Assembly: GCA_963930645.1 (NCBI GenBank)
Contig: OZ005653.1
Location: 114,854,259-114,918,258, forward strand
Reading direction: 5' to 3'
Source of the DNA: Salticus scenicus
Lineage: Eukaryota; Arthropoda; Arachnida; Araneae; Salticidae
DNA length: 64,000 bases
Part shown: positions 48,616 through 60,130 of the stretch, in pieces
How positions within the stretch are numbered: the first letter of the stretch is position 1
Layout of the letters: each line of letters opens with the position of its first letter
Position numbers and translations under genes: made by a program
The notes under the pieces: generated by a model
What the model was told of the DNA's origin: nothing
The model's input: only the letters and a program-made list of their open reading frames with translations
Databases searched by the model: none

Positions 48616-49578
48616 TCAATAATCATCTAAAATATTTATCAGCACTCGTAGTTTGGAAGGGATGGCTTGTATACAAAAGGAATGTGGAAAAAAAAAAAAA
48701 AAAATACTTATTAAATATTCAAATATATGGAGGGGTGTAGGTTAATTATTTGCCTGTTTGAAAGTGTAAATTTACACTTAACTACAGTGTTAATATTTTT
48801 CTTGTATAATTAAAATGCTCTTACTCAATTTTTTCTAATATTTTCTACGTGATGATCAATGTAATTTATTTATTTTTTCTTTTGTTTTTATGATCTTACT
48901 CCTTATCATAAATAAAATATTTTCAAAAGTTTTATTTATTTAAAATGTACTTCAAATCGTCTTCTAGTCCTGCTTCGTGTAATAAATAAATTTTTTTGAA
49001 AAACAGTTTCAAGTAGATTATGTTTGTGTAATTATGAATTTTAACATTTACTATCGATTGAGTTTCTGATTTAATAAATGATTGTCTAAATGTTGATTAA
49101 TTCATAAACTTGCGAACATCTTGCATAAAAATGTTTTATGTACTGGGTGTTCTAATTAACTACATCAGAGGAGTAACATTTGAATTATTATCATTAGCAT
49201 TATACATCTAGTTACAAAATGTTTTCTAATTACAATTTTTTTAATAAGTCTTTTTTTTTTGGATGCGTAGGAAACCATCTTGAAATATTATGATAAAAAA
49301 TGTAGTAAGGAGTTATATTAAGATTCTAAATTATTTTAGTTGTTTTTATAATTTTCTCCTTTTAATAAAGTCTTATTAAAACAATATAAAAACATTTCAT
49401 TTAACTTTTATAGCAAAAGTATGACATTTTTTATATTTCTGAGAATTTTTAAATTGGAACCTCCTAGAAGATTGCATTATAATAATTATCAAGAAGATAT
49501 ACTTATAAAAAATAAAAGAAAGAATATACGAATTACTCAAAATCAACATTTAAGATTTATATAACTTTCATTTGTCTA

Positions 49579-49629
<51 letters not shown>

Positions 49630-49632
49630 ATA
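48616..49632. other. Gene-free stretch
   Basis: AT-rich, no supportable gene; TA microsatellite at about 49582-49626. Confidence 0.8.
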
Positions 49633-49921
49633 CAGCACAGAATGTTTCAGTTATGTTGCAAAAAGCTTACAATCTTTCAAAAACGTAACACCTTTTAGTA
49701 TGCTCCCTGATACCTTTCTGAAACATTCACCCTTTCTGATTTTTTATCTGTTAAGTGATCGTAACGTTTCTGTTACGTATCTGATTTTTTGTTACGATCG
49801 CGGACATTTCTACGTTTTTGAAACTAATCGGAAAACTATCCGAACGTTTTTAAACGTTTAGGAAATGTTTATAATGCTTCAATGTTGTATGATTGTTACG
49901 TTTCTGGAACATTTTGTGCTG
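49633..49921. mobile_element. 289-bp MITE
   Basis: The ends CAGCACAGAATGTTTCAG and the inverse of CTGGAACATTTTGTGCTG are inverted repeats. The interior is rich in CGTTTCTG/AACGTTT words and short palindromes, unlike its AT-only flanks. Target duplication is unclear: TA on the left, TTA on the right. Confidence 0.75.
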
Positions 49922-49924
49922 TTA

Positions 49925-49931
49925 GGGTGTG

Positions 49932-49964
<33 letters not shown>

Positions 49965-50119
49965 GCCTTTTTATTACCGAAAACACTCGGAAAAAGATTA
50001 TTTTTCGAAATAAAATGATAAATTAATGAATATATTTTCGCTTAAGGACTAGCTTGATACAAACGAAAAAGAAAAAGATTTTGTGTATTTTTTTAGGTAT
50101 CCAGCAATTTTTAATTTCA

Positions 50120-50150
<31 letters not shown>

Positions 50151-52818
50151 TATTTTACTTTTAAATTGTAAATGAATTTCTAAAATAAAATATTTTTGCT
50201 ATGTATTTTCTCAAATTAATGGACATTGTGTTTGATTGGGTATAAGAAAACTTTTTTATAAAATAAATGTAAAGTCACTCAGCATACGCCTTTTGATCTG
50301 TTTTATAATAAATAAACTTTTTTGAGTTTGTTTAAAATTAATTGTAAGGTTTATTATTTTTATACATGAAAAAATAATAGTGAAAATTTCTTACATTACA
50401 CCATGGTAAAAGTTGACATTTTTCTTTTCAAAAGTATTTTTCTTTAAGTTTCGCACAGTTCGTAATCCTATTTTGTAGGTTCTTTCTGGTTAATATCAAA
50501 TTGCTTTTATCGAATGACAAAACATTCAAAACTTACAACAAGGTTTCTACTGTTTTTTCCAGATTTATAAAAGTTTTTTACGAGTACGTCAGTCATTTTG
50601 TATCTACTCTGTTATAAAACTTTGTGAATTTAGAAAATCCCTTTTTTAAGACGTTGATAAGAATGTTTTATATGTGCTTTTAAAACTAAAAGTTTGTTGA
50701 TCGTTTCAATATTTTATTCACACGTAATCCTATGTGCAGAAATTTACGCCTAAATTTACTTAACACTATATATTTGCATGCTTTATCAACTCTCTTATGC
50801 ACTGATTGATAAATTACCTTTTCTATGAACTTCTCTAAACTTAAATTATATTCTTACATATTTATGGATAATTTCGTGCATTTCTGTAAAAATAAAATTT
50901 TAACGGAATTTTATTTAGAATCATATATAAATGGAAGGAATTAAACGAAAATATGTAAGTTTGAAAATATGTAAGATAATAATTCTAAACGGAAATATAT
51001 TTAAACATTTTATTATTATTATTATTATTATTTTTATGCTTACACATATTTTAAAATATAATATTTTCTTTGAATTATTACAAAATAATTTATATTTCTG
51101 AAATTTTCTTTAATCAGTGTTAAACTGTGTGATTGATTCCCGTTATCTTCAGTAATCATCTAATTATGTTGTAAAATACATGAATATGTCTAAAAAAAAA
51201 AAACTTTTTATAAAACACGAGGTACTAAGTCATAATTAAAAAATAAATTACGAATCAAGCACGCATATATATATTTATATTTGCTTACGAATTATTTATA
51301 AAAGAGGTTTTATATTTTAGTGTAACTTTCATAGAGAAAACTAACTTTATAATAAAAAACACTGATGTTATATAGAAAATTTGCTTCGCTGTGTATTTTC
51401 AATTATCTTCAGTTCATGTCAAACAATTAACAAAAAATATAATATATTTATTAAAAAAAATGATAAATGCAGATGATTTTAGAGATTCTTTTTTCTTAGC
51501 TACTTATTCAATGAATATACATTAATTTTGGATATTTTTAAATAGTAGTTTGTTCTTGTTTCATATTCGACTTTTTCAAATAAATATATATATTTTTTTT
51601 TAATCTAAAGAATTTAGTGTGTAATCTCTAATAATGACTTCGGTGAGAAAATTTATTATTTTTCAAATTTTGTCAAAGAAAAGATAACATTGTATTTCTT
51701 TTTTCAATGTTATTGGTCTAACACACAAGATTTAATTGGTCCAACACACCAGAAGTTATCAACTATTTCAAGCAGAGTTTTTTTAAGTACAGTTATTCAA
51801 ATACTATGAATTAACACGATAAAATTCAATATACATGCAACAATTCTTTTGGGTAGAAAAACACATGACCCTTTGTCAGGCGAACAAAGTAGGCACGAGT
51901 GCTACAGACAAAGCAGCACAAAGTTTTGTAATCATTACTTAAAAACACTAGTTCTGTAATGCTTTCTTATTATTTTTAATTATGTTTGTTAAGTTTCTCG
52001 ACTTAACATAACGCATAACTAAATCAGTTACATGAAATTATTTAATCATACTTTCATACTCAGGCGATGAATTTTGAAATAATGGGCATAAAATTGCATG
52101 TATTTGTGACTGATTGTCAAGAAATATTTTTCAATATATAAAAAAAAAAAATCCTTTGGAAATTCATAGGAGGTAGATTTATGACACTTATTTATAGTGT
52201 TTCAATACTTAAATAGTGTGAGCACCAATATCTAATTGTGCTTAAAGGAATTTTATTAAATGCAACATTTTAGTCACTATGCGATAAAACATACTTATAT
52301 TTATTTAAATATTTACAAAAAATGAGTTACTCAATATATTGTCATCATGTTACATATAATTAACGTGTAATCATTCAATCATATGTCATTACAATAAGGT
52401 ATATTTATCCCAAGCGAAGAGGAAAGGACACCGTTTCAACCGCAAATTGAATATTTGCTTTCTTTGTCAACTAATAACACTAGCAAAAATGTATATTTAT
52501 TTAAAAATAGCAAACAAACAAAAAATTACCAAGCATATTAAGTACTTTGTATTCATTTTTGGTGAATCACTATAAGCTTCACTATAACTTCTTATGAATC
52601 ACTATAACTTCTTATTATACAGACATTATTAAAGCAAAGAACTGATTAAATTCAATTAATATTGTATATTAATTTCAGGACTTTTGAATGCGTGTGTCGA
52701 TCTTAAAATGTACTTCAATAAAATGCCTCTTACGAGCTCTAATATGTATCTCGGTACATGGGATGCAAATATATGCCTCACAATTTATTCAGCCTCAAAA
52801 TTTGTAAAGCTATTTATA
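49925..52818. other. Gene-free stretch
   Basis: No supportable gene in 2.9 kb. TA (49938-49964) and TTA (about 50125-50150, 51013-51032) microsatellites; the rest is AT-rich unique-looking sequence. Confidence 0.78.
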
Positions 52819-53899
52819 GGGTAGATTCACCAATAACTGAAACTGCACCAGTAACTGACACTTTGATAGATATTTCATAATAATAAGCTTTTATTTGAGA
52901 AATTAAATTAAGTGGATCCATCTAGCAGCAGTTTAGACATTTTTCTTCAACTTTATGCAGATTTTTTTTTCCCCTACAAGAGGGCTCTTGATATAAAAAA
53001 TTGAGATTTCCCATTCAGTGCATAGAAACGTCTAATTCTCAGTGGTTAGCCTGATGCTGAAATTAAGATAAGTATATTTCCAATCTGCTTTTGTTTGAAG
53101 CATATTTCCTTTTAGATATCAATTTAAACTAAGATGTATTTGATAATAGTACATAAAATAAGGCTTCAGAGTTATTTTTGAAAAAAAGAAAAATTTATAT
53201 TTATTTATTTAAGATGGGCTGTCAGTTATTGGTGTTTCAGTGAAATTTATGGCAATTGCATATTTTTTTTTTAGGGAACATAGTAAATACCAATAAGAAT
53301 GTTATTATGCAATTATATTTTTCAAATCTAACATATTTCCAGTAACTGACACCATGTCAGTTATTAGTTCTGACATATGTCGGTTATTGGTCTTGACACA
53401 TGCCAGTGTTTCCATTCTGCATTTTTTTTTCATTTTAGAAGCAATTTCGGTATTTTAAAACGTATATAGCTTATTTATAATATAGTAAGATTTCATAAAT
53501 ATCATAGTAAGATATCATAAATATTTTTTTTCTTAAATATATATATATATATATATATTTAAGACTGGGATGGCACCCAAAATAACAGAAAAAAAACATC
53601 CAAATCTCTTGAGAAACAGCCCAATTTTCTTTATACTCAAGAAGCAATGAACAATGCAATAAATGCTGTAAAAGAACAAAATCTAAGCGTATTAAAAGCC
53701 AGCAAGCAGTGTGGTGTGCCTAGGAGAACTTTAATAAATAAAATAAACAACAAGACACATAATATAAGAAGAATGGGGTATTTGACTATTCTGACAAATG
53801 AAGAAGAAAAAAGACTTGTTCACTGGATCATAAGCATTGCAAAAGTTGGTTTTCCACTAGTACAAGAAGGCGTATTGAGTACAATGCAACATATTGTGA

Positions 53900-53934
<35 letters not shown>

Positions 53935-55361
53935 AAAACCTCTATTTACAAATAACAGACCTGGCAAAAATGATATAAGCTATTTTTAGCAAGACTTCCA
54001 GTGTTACCAGAGTGAACGCCAGAGAAGTTGACCCAAAAGTAAGGGCCTGGTTTAAGGAAATAAAGAACTGGTTACGTGCCAATAACTATGAAGATATTTG
54101 GCAGGAATAACAGCAAAATTTTAATTCGATGAAAGTGCCTTTTCGCTTTGTCCAAAATGAGTCAAGGTGTTATGTCTCAAAGGGAGTAAAGATATTTATG
54201 AAGTTTTTCAAGGAAATTATAAAGAATCCCTGACAACTTTAATCACTATCCGAGCAGATGGTAAAGTTTGCCCACCATTCATATTATATACGTACACAAG
54301 GTTACCCTATGATTTGGTAAATAATGTCCCAAAAAACTGGGTAATTGGGAAAAGTTTTTCTGGATGGATGACCAGTGAAACATTTGACGAGTTCGTAACA
54401 AATATTTTTTATCCATGGTTATGTCAAAATGACACGGAATTTCCTGTAATTATGTACGTTGATGTCCATAAAAGTCATTTGACACTCCACTTAAGTGCGT
54501 TTTGCAGTAAACATGGCATAATACTTGTAGCACTTCCCCCAAATATAACCCATATTTTTACAGCCGTGTGATGTCAGTTTATTCAAGGGAATGAAACAGT
54601 CTTGGAATCATGTTGTTCATGATTGGGGAATAAAGAAATCTCGTATACCAGTTACGAAAGTAAATTTTGCCCAACTATTTGAAGCAGTAATAAACAAAAT
54701 TGCACAGGAAACAGTGACCTGTGGTTTCAATCTATATAATTTTGATCCAGAAGCTGTAGATTATGCTAAATTTTATGCCCATTTTTTGCAGAAAAAGAAT
54801 TGGGAAGGGTCTAATGATGCTATTAAGTTATATGAAATTTGGCATAAAATGAAGTATCAAACATTAGAAGATAAGATACCTAGAGACACAGTTAATTCAA
54901 ACACAGATCCTGAGCAAGGAAATAAAACAGAAATACAAAATGAAGTACTTGCAACAAATGATTATGATTTTGTGGGCACCAATGTAACAATTAGTAGTTT
55001 TGGAAATGAAACTCAAGCTCATACTATAACTGAATCTGATTGTCTGCCTACAAGTAGTCAGCTGCCGGTTATTTCAGAAATTATAGATGAAATAAGTTCA
55101 TCTCCATTCAAAAAAGCCTTATTTTTGCCTGAACCAAAACAAAGAAAAAACCCCAGCAGCTGCAATATCTAACAAATGGAAAATGTATTGGACGACAAAA
55201 GAGGAAGAAAAGAAAAAGAAAAAAATAGAAAATGAGCAGCGTAAAGTTGAAATAGAAAATGGAAAAAAAAAAAAAAAAAACAGTCTAGAAACAAGATGAT
55301 GATAGTAAAAAAGAGAAAAAGTAAAAAGAAAAAGAAAACGGTCTGCAAACAAGATGATGAT

Positions 55362-55397
<36 letters not shown>

Positions 55398-55571
55398 AAG
55401 AAAAAGAAAACTAGTTACTTTAATAAAATATTTTTGCATTTTGAAAAAATAAGATTGTATTAAAAAAAAATGAGTGTTTTCTACGCATTTCATAAGCGTC
55501 AGTTACTGGAGCCTGAGTTGCGTTATTGGTTCTAAAATTTTCTCTTGGTGTCAGTTACTGGTAAAACTCCC
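52819..55571 (+). mobile_element. pogo/Tigger-type DNA transposon, near full length
   Basis: Left end (TA)GGGTAGATTCACCAATAACT; right end, inverted, GGGAGTTTTACCAGTAACTG. Between the left end and the gene, GTCAGTTATTGGT/CAGTAACTGACAC words recur at about 52831-52861, 53221-53233 and 53339-53400, and at 55498-55516 and 55550-55562 on the right. They are probably transposase binding sites. It carries a lightly broken pogo-type transposase (53570-55172) and a purine microsatellite near the 3' end (55190-55410). A TA duplication is seen only on the left. One of the best preserved elements in the window. Confidence 0.75.
53570..55172 (+). pseudogene. pogo/Tigger-type transposase (psq HTH + DDE_1), frameshifted
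   Basis: The likely start is ATG at 53570 (MAPKIT...), with a shift in an A-run near 53590. The frame from about 53593 has a psq-type helix-turn-helix: NAVKEQNLSVLKASKQCGVP then RRTLINKINNK. A CA/A microsatellite (53899-53938) interrupts the middle. The catalytic core follows. The first Asp is in a DESAF block (about 54131) in a shifted frame; the second is in MYVDVHKSHLTLHLSAF (about 54460); the third is in QPCDVSLFKGMKQ. One extra base near 54560 makes a premature stop just before this third Asp, and the frame then resumes to 55172. An acidic tail completes it. DDD spacing and the PPNITHIFQP block place it in the pogo/CENP-B/jerky class. Few breaks imply fairly recent inactivation. Confidence 0.87.
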
Positions 55572-56350
55572 ACGACATACTGTATCTATAATATTGACAA
55601 ATACATCATGTATGGAAATTTTTAATAAAAATGAAACGTAAAGAGAGAATAATTTAATATTAAATATATTTAGTTAACATCCTTGTAAAAATGCGAATAA
55701 CTTTTCATTGTTGAAAATAGTGTTTGATATGATATGATATATTATATAATTATTGTTATTTAACTTTTGCATTACTCAGAACTTTACTCAAATTAATACA
55801 TAAATTGAATTAGAATAATTAATATTTGAAATTATGTTTAGCATACATGCTAAGGGATCATACAATAAATTAAGAATAAGAACTTTCTATTTAATTATTA
55901 AATAAACTGAAAATGGACTAGTAATTTAACCTCACCTCAAGAACTTTTTTCAATGTTTTGCCAATGAGTTATCCTGGAGAACTTCATACTGATGTACTTC
56001 ACTCAAAGTCTTTTAAATCTTCTCATTTCATATTTTCATAAACTTAAATCCGGAGAATTATAATCCATATAAATCTTACAAATCACAAGTTAATGTTTAT
56101 AAGTTAGTTCATTAGTATACTTTTAAAATATTTGATTTATAAGTACTATAATAAAATTAATACTATAATAAAAATTTCGTTTTAAGAAGAACGTAGTTAT
56201 TTGAATTTCTTTTTAATTTTACGATATTTCTGTTGATTAGTTAATATTCTGTGGGTCAGTAATTATTTTTCTTGAAAAATAAAACAAACATCGCAATTTT
56301 AAAGTAAAATATAACATATTTTATATAAAGATATTTTTATTTTTAATGTA
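55572..56350. other. Gene-free stretch
   Basis: AT-rich, no supportable gene. Confidence 0.8.
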
Positions 56351-56568
56351 CAGTCGGTAGCAAAATTATTAGAGCGCTAGCAAAAATTTCTATTAAAAAA
56401 AAAAAAAAAAAAAAAAACTGTTTTGTTAAATAAATCCTTGTCGAATCGTGTTATTTTACTGACTAAGAACATGATTCGTCAAGGATTTATTTAACAAACC
56501 AGTATCAAATGTACTTTTTTTTCATATAGGAACTTTTTCTAATGCTGGAATAATTTTGCTGCCGACTG
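56351..56568. mobile_element. TA-type MITE, copy 2
   Basis: The ends CAGTCGGTAGCAAAATTATT and the inverse of AATAATTTTGCTGCCGACTG are inverted repeats. Inner blocks CTAGCAAAAATTTCTA and CCTTGTCGAATC match the 33069 copy, but the outer arm differs. TA is on the left and CA on the right (decayed). Confidence 0.82.
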
Positions 56569-57140
56569 CAGCATATAAAAGCTTTCAAAATAAAATTTTC
56601 CTATATGACATGAATATTATTTGCGAAAAAATATATGTTTGCATATCAGCTTCTAATGTAATACATATATATAGAATAACTCCTATTCCATACCCGAAGT
56701 TTAACAAAATATAAACCTTTCAAGATAGGACAAGAATGAATGCGCCTCGATATCAGGCTGAATTTCAATTTGAAATACCGATAAAACATATATATATTTT
56801 TTTCTTTCAAGCATAATGTTTTTCTGCATCTTTTCCTCTTAAATTAAACAAATAAAAGTGAACAAAAAAGTAGTATTATAAATTTTAAAGTGATGCCCAC
56901 TCGAAATATAAATTGTTCAGAAAAATAAGATACATTTATAAACATAAAATATATTTTAATAAAGTAAGATTCGATGGCGTTTCATTTCGGTATGTTGTTA
57001 TATGGCTTGTTTAGATATTCGAATGATATTCTGAAATTAATCCTTATAATTTGTAATTTATTTAAAAAATTTCAATTATATATGTATATATGTATATATC
57101 TATATCTATCTATCTATCTATCGATCTATCTATCTATCTA

Positions 57141-57191
<51 letters not shown>

Positions 57192-59030
57192 TACTTTCAA
57201 AAGTTTCATTTTGTTATTTCTTATTGCAGTATGATATAGTTTTTTATTCGTAAATTAGATCCATTCCACAGTGGGCCTCCATTATATAATCTATTAATTT
57301 TTTTTTTTTTATCAAAAATAAAAATTCATAGTGTAATAATTAATTATATATTCTTTTCATTTTAGAAATGTGTATATATATATATTTAACTAAATACAAA
57401 AAAAAAAATATATTTATCTACAAGAATAATAAAATTTCACATAAGAAACATTCAAAAAAGGATAACGTGAGATAAAAGCATAAAAATAATTACAGAAGCC
57501 AAAACTGCAAAAATTGCTTTATTAAAAATAAATAAATAAATATAATTACGTTTTTGTATATTTTTGTTGTTGTAAATAAGGGGTATTTTTTAAATGGATC
57601 GTAATTCCCGATTTCGTGTTACATTTCGAATTATAAATTCTTCCCGTAAATGATTACACAATTTCGATTTCAGTCGTTTTCTATATTTCTCAAAATGTAC
57701 TTGGCGTAATATAATAGGCGACATTACACATAATACGCGAGACGTATTAATCCTGGACGATAGGTCTAATGCCCCAGCTCTACCCTCCCGCTCCTCGATG
57801 TCCTTTTATTACTTCCGGTGTGAGGCTTTTTTTTTTTTTTTTTTTACACACTTGGCATTGTGAGTTTTTTTTTTGTTTTCGCCCCATGCTATTTCTATGG
57901 ATTTTTAAGCTTCCCCCCCCCCTCGTTTTCTACATTTTAAAGTGCGAATAATTACATTAGAAATTCAGAAGTATTAAGAACTTGTTATACCGCATATATT
58001 TCAATAAATATTTTCTCTATTTTTTTTTTTCCTTTTTGAATGGAACTGAAATTTAGTTAAATTTGTTAATAATAGAAGTTTGAAATTTACGATATTTGCT
58101 TGGGGTTTTCATATGAGCGGCTCAAAGCATTTGGCTGCAGTTAAAATGTATTTAGTTAAAATATTCACATTTCTTTTGATAAATATTTTTATATTCTGAT
58201 CGCAGTACGTTATACCTAATGTTGTGTAATGGTGCTTTCAATTTTCTAATGATTTTTGAATTTTTATTATTATTTCGAATGGATGCAAAATAATAAGGTT
58301 TAAATCTTTATGTTAAATAGTTTTAATTAAACATATTTTTATTACTCTGAAACATATCTCGTATCAGACTGTTTTAAATGTATCATTATCAGAAATACCA
58401 TTTCATATCCGTAATGAGTAAGTTTTGTAATTTATAAAGGAAATAAAGTTTAATATTACGTCTTTGCATCATTATAAAACAAAATAATGAACTACATATT
58501 TTTACCAAGTATAGATGAATATTGCATATTAAATTTATTTTATAGAGAATAAAATAAAAGGCCTAGTAACAGCAATTTTGAAAAAAAAAAAAATCTCATA
58601 ACGAAGAAACTCTTTCCTGAAAAATAATTTAAAAGCTACAAAGTTTTTTTCATCATTATATTCTTTCCGTATTTCTACAATTTGTCTTTATTCTTCTGAA
58701 GTTAACGATGGCACGTGATAACACTTAATAAATTTCATATTATGACGTAGGGCGGTGTAAAGAAGTTGAAAAACTGGATCTTTTTTATAAAAATTGAAGT
58801 CAATTATTTTCATTGCAAGAAATGTAGTTAATTAGTATCTAAAGAAAAAAAAATAGTTTTAATTACTTTAATTTACTAATAAATATATACCAAATAATAT
58901 GGAAAAATACTTAATATTTAGATAAACTAATTAAATTTTAAATAAGAAAGCAAATTATAAAAGAAAAAATATATATATATATAGTTAAGTTATATTTCCA
59001 GTATTAATAATTTTTTTAATAATTTTATCT
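56569..59030. other. Gene-free stretch with TATC/TA microsatellites
   Basis: No supportable gene. TATC tetranucleotides (57109-57143) run into TA (57144-57189). The less AT-rich patch at 57720-57960 (with T- and C-runs) shows no recognisable protein. Confidence 0.72.
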
Positions 59031-59117
59031 TGTTCTACTGAACTTTTTGAGAGCTTTATCAATAATAGAGGGTCTAAATAAAGATCTGATAAGGCTCTCA
59101 AAAAGTTCAGTAGGACA
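59031..59117. repeat. Inverted repeat at the Penelope-like 5' junction
   Basis: TGTTCTACTGAACTTTTTGA then GAGCTTTATCA (59031-59061) and its inverse TGATAAGGCTCTCAAAAAG then TTCAGTAGGACA (59087-59117) flank a 25-bp spacer. The right arm is part of the coding frame below. Confidence 0.88.
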
Positions 59118-59624
59118 ACTTATAATTCTACTCTTTCCATTGATGATAAAATTAAACCTGATAAACTTGTTGTCTTGCCTTTTTATCCTCCTTTATGTTA
59201 AGTTTTGAAGCGTTTCAATTTCCACGTTATTTTTAAACCTGTTAATAAATTCCAATTCCCTTCAGCTAAATCCCCTGTTCCAGAGCTTCATAAGTGGGGT
59301 ATCTGTAATGTCCCTTGTAATAATTGTGATTTATCTTATATTGGTCAAACAAAACGAAATCTTGAATGCCGTTTACGTGAACATTCTCGGTATGTTGTTA
59401 ATCAAGAAATTTCTAAATATTTTATTGCGAAGCATAGTTTGGAATTTGATCATAGTTTTAATTTTAAGAGTGCCAAAATTATCTTTCATGCCAAACGCGT
59501 TTCCTAACTTAATTTTTTGGAAAATATAGCTATTTACCTTAATCATGATAAAATTGTCAATGTAAAATACGATTCCACTTTGCTGTCTACAGCCTGGAAA
59601 AATGTGTTTAATTCAATTAAATAA
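59087..59624 (+). pseudogene. Penelope-like element C-terminal fragment (GIY-YIG endonuclease)
   Basis: The frame encodes KLVVLPFYPPL, a stop at 59198, then KRFNFHVIFKPVNKF, and HKWGICNVPCNNCDLSYIGQ then TKRNLECRLREH. The last is a GIY-YIG nuclease: G-I-C at the first motif with YIG after about 10 residues, the Cys pair (CNNC) usual in Penelope enzymes, and the conserved Arg in RLREH. Another stop (about 59505) precedes LNFLENIAIYLNHDKI, the expected tail, ending at 59624. In live elements this nuclease nicks DNA to prime reverse transcription. The reverse transcriptase is absent. It is 5'-truncated at an inverted repeat made of its own sequence, an arrangement often seen for these elements. 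Confidence 0.83.
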
Positions 59625-59748
59625 TATCCTTTATTATGTTTATAACAAAATAATAGTTATAATAAAATAATTCTAATTAATAATAATAAAAAAAAAATGA
59701 ATTTTATTAAATTTACTTATTAGTATAATATTAAATAAATAAATAAAT

Positions 59749-59812
59749 AAAACAAAACAAAACAAAACAAAACAAAACAAAACAAAACAAAACAAAACAA
59801 AACAAAACAAAA
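59749..59812. repeat. (AAAAC)n microsatellite
   Basis: About thirteen AAAAC units, preceded by AAAT units (59733-59750). Confidence 0.97.
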
Positions 59813-59842
59813 GAATAATAATAATTGATTATTCTTTCCCTC

Positions 59843-59878
<36 letters not shown>

Positions 59879-59879
59879 G

Positions 59880-60130
59880 TGTGTTCCTTTCTGATTGGTC
59901 CTGATTAGTCCATCCTGCATGATGCTTCCTATTGGTTGTTTGTGTTGCTCCTCCCCCTGTAGATTTTGCCCTGCCTTCAGTCTTGCTATTGCCTCCAAGG
60001 CAGTAGGATGTGTTATTTTGCACTTGATGAAGAAAGGCTACGTCCTTTCGAAACCGGTTGTGCTGGCTTAACATTTATGGTGTGTAAAGAAGTTTTAACA
60101 TCTGTATATTGACTGTACACCAGTTTTGAA
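59880..60130 (+). other. GC-richer block, possible Penelope terminal repeat
   Basis: It is much less AT-rich than its surroundings. It contains ATTGGT (inverted CCAAT) words at 59894 and 59931 and the hammerhead-like motif at 60020. Position just downstream of the Penelope-like coding fragment suggests its terminal repeat. Inference only. Confidence 0.4.
60020..60066 (+). ncRNA. Hammerhead-like motif
   Basis: TTGATGA (60024-60030), then AGAAAGG, loop CTACGT, CCTTTC, then GAAAC (60050-60054). The stem AAAGG/CCTTT pairs perfectly and the two core boxes are spaced as in a hammerhead. The core has T where C is expected in CTGATGA, so it may be inactive. Penelope-like elements are known to carry hammerhead motifs. 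Confidence 0.45.

Noticed and set aside
55119..55493. Minus-strand Phe-rich frame
   Set aside because: It is the complement of the purine microsatellite at the end of the pogo element.
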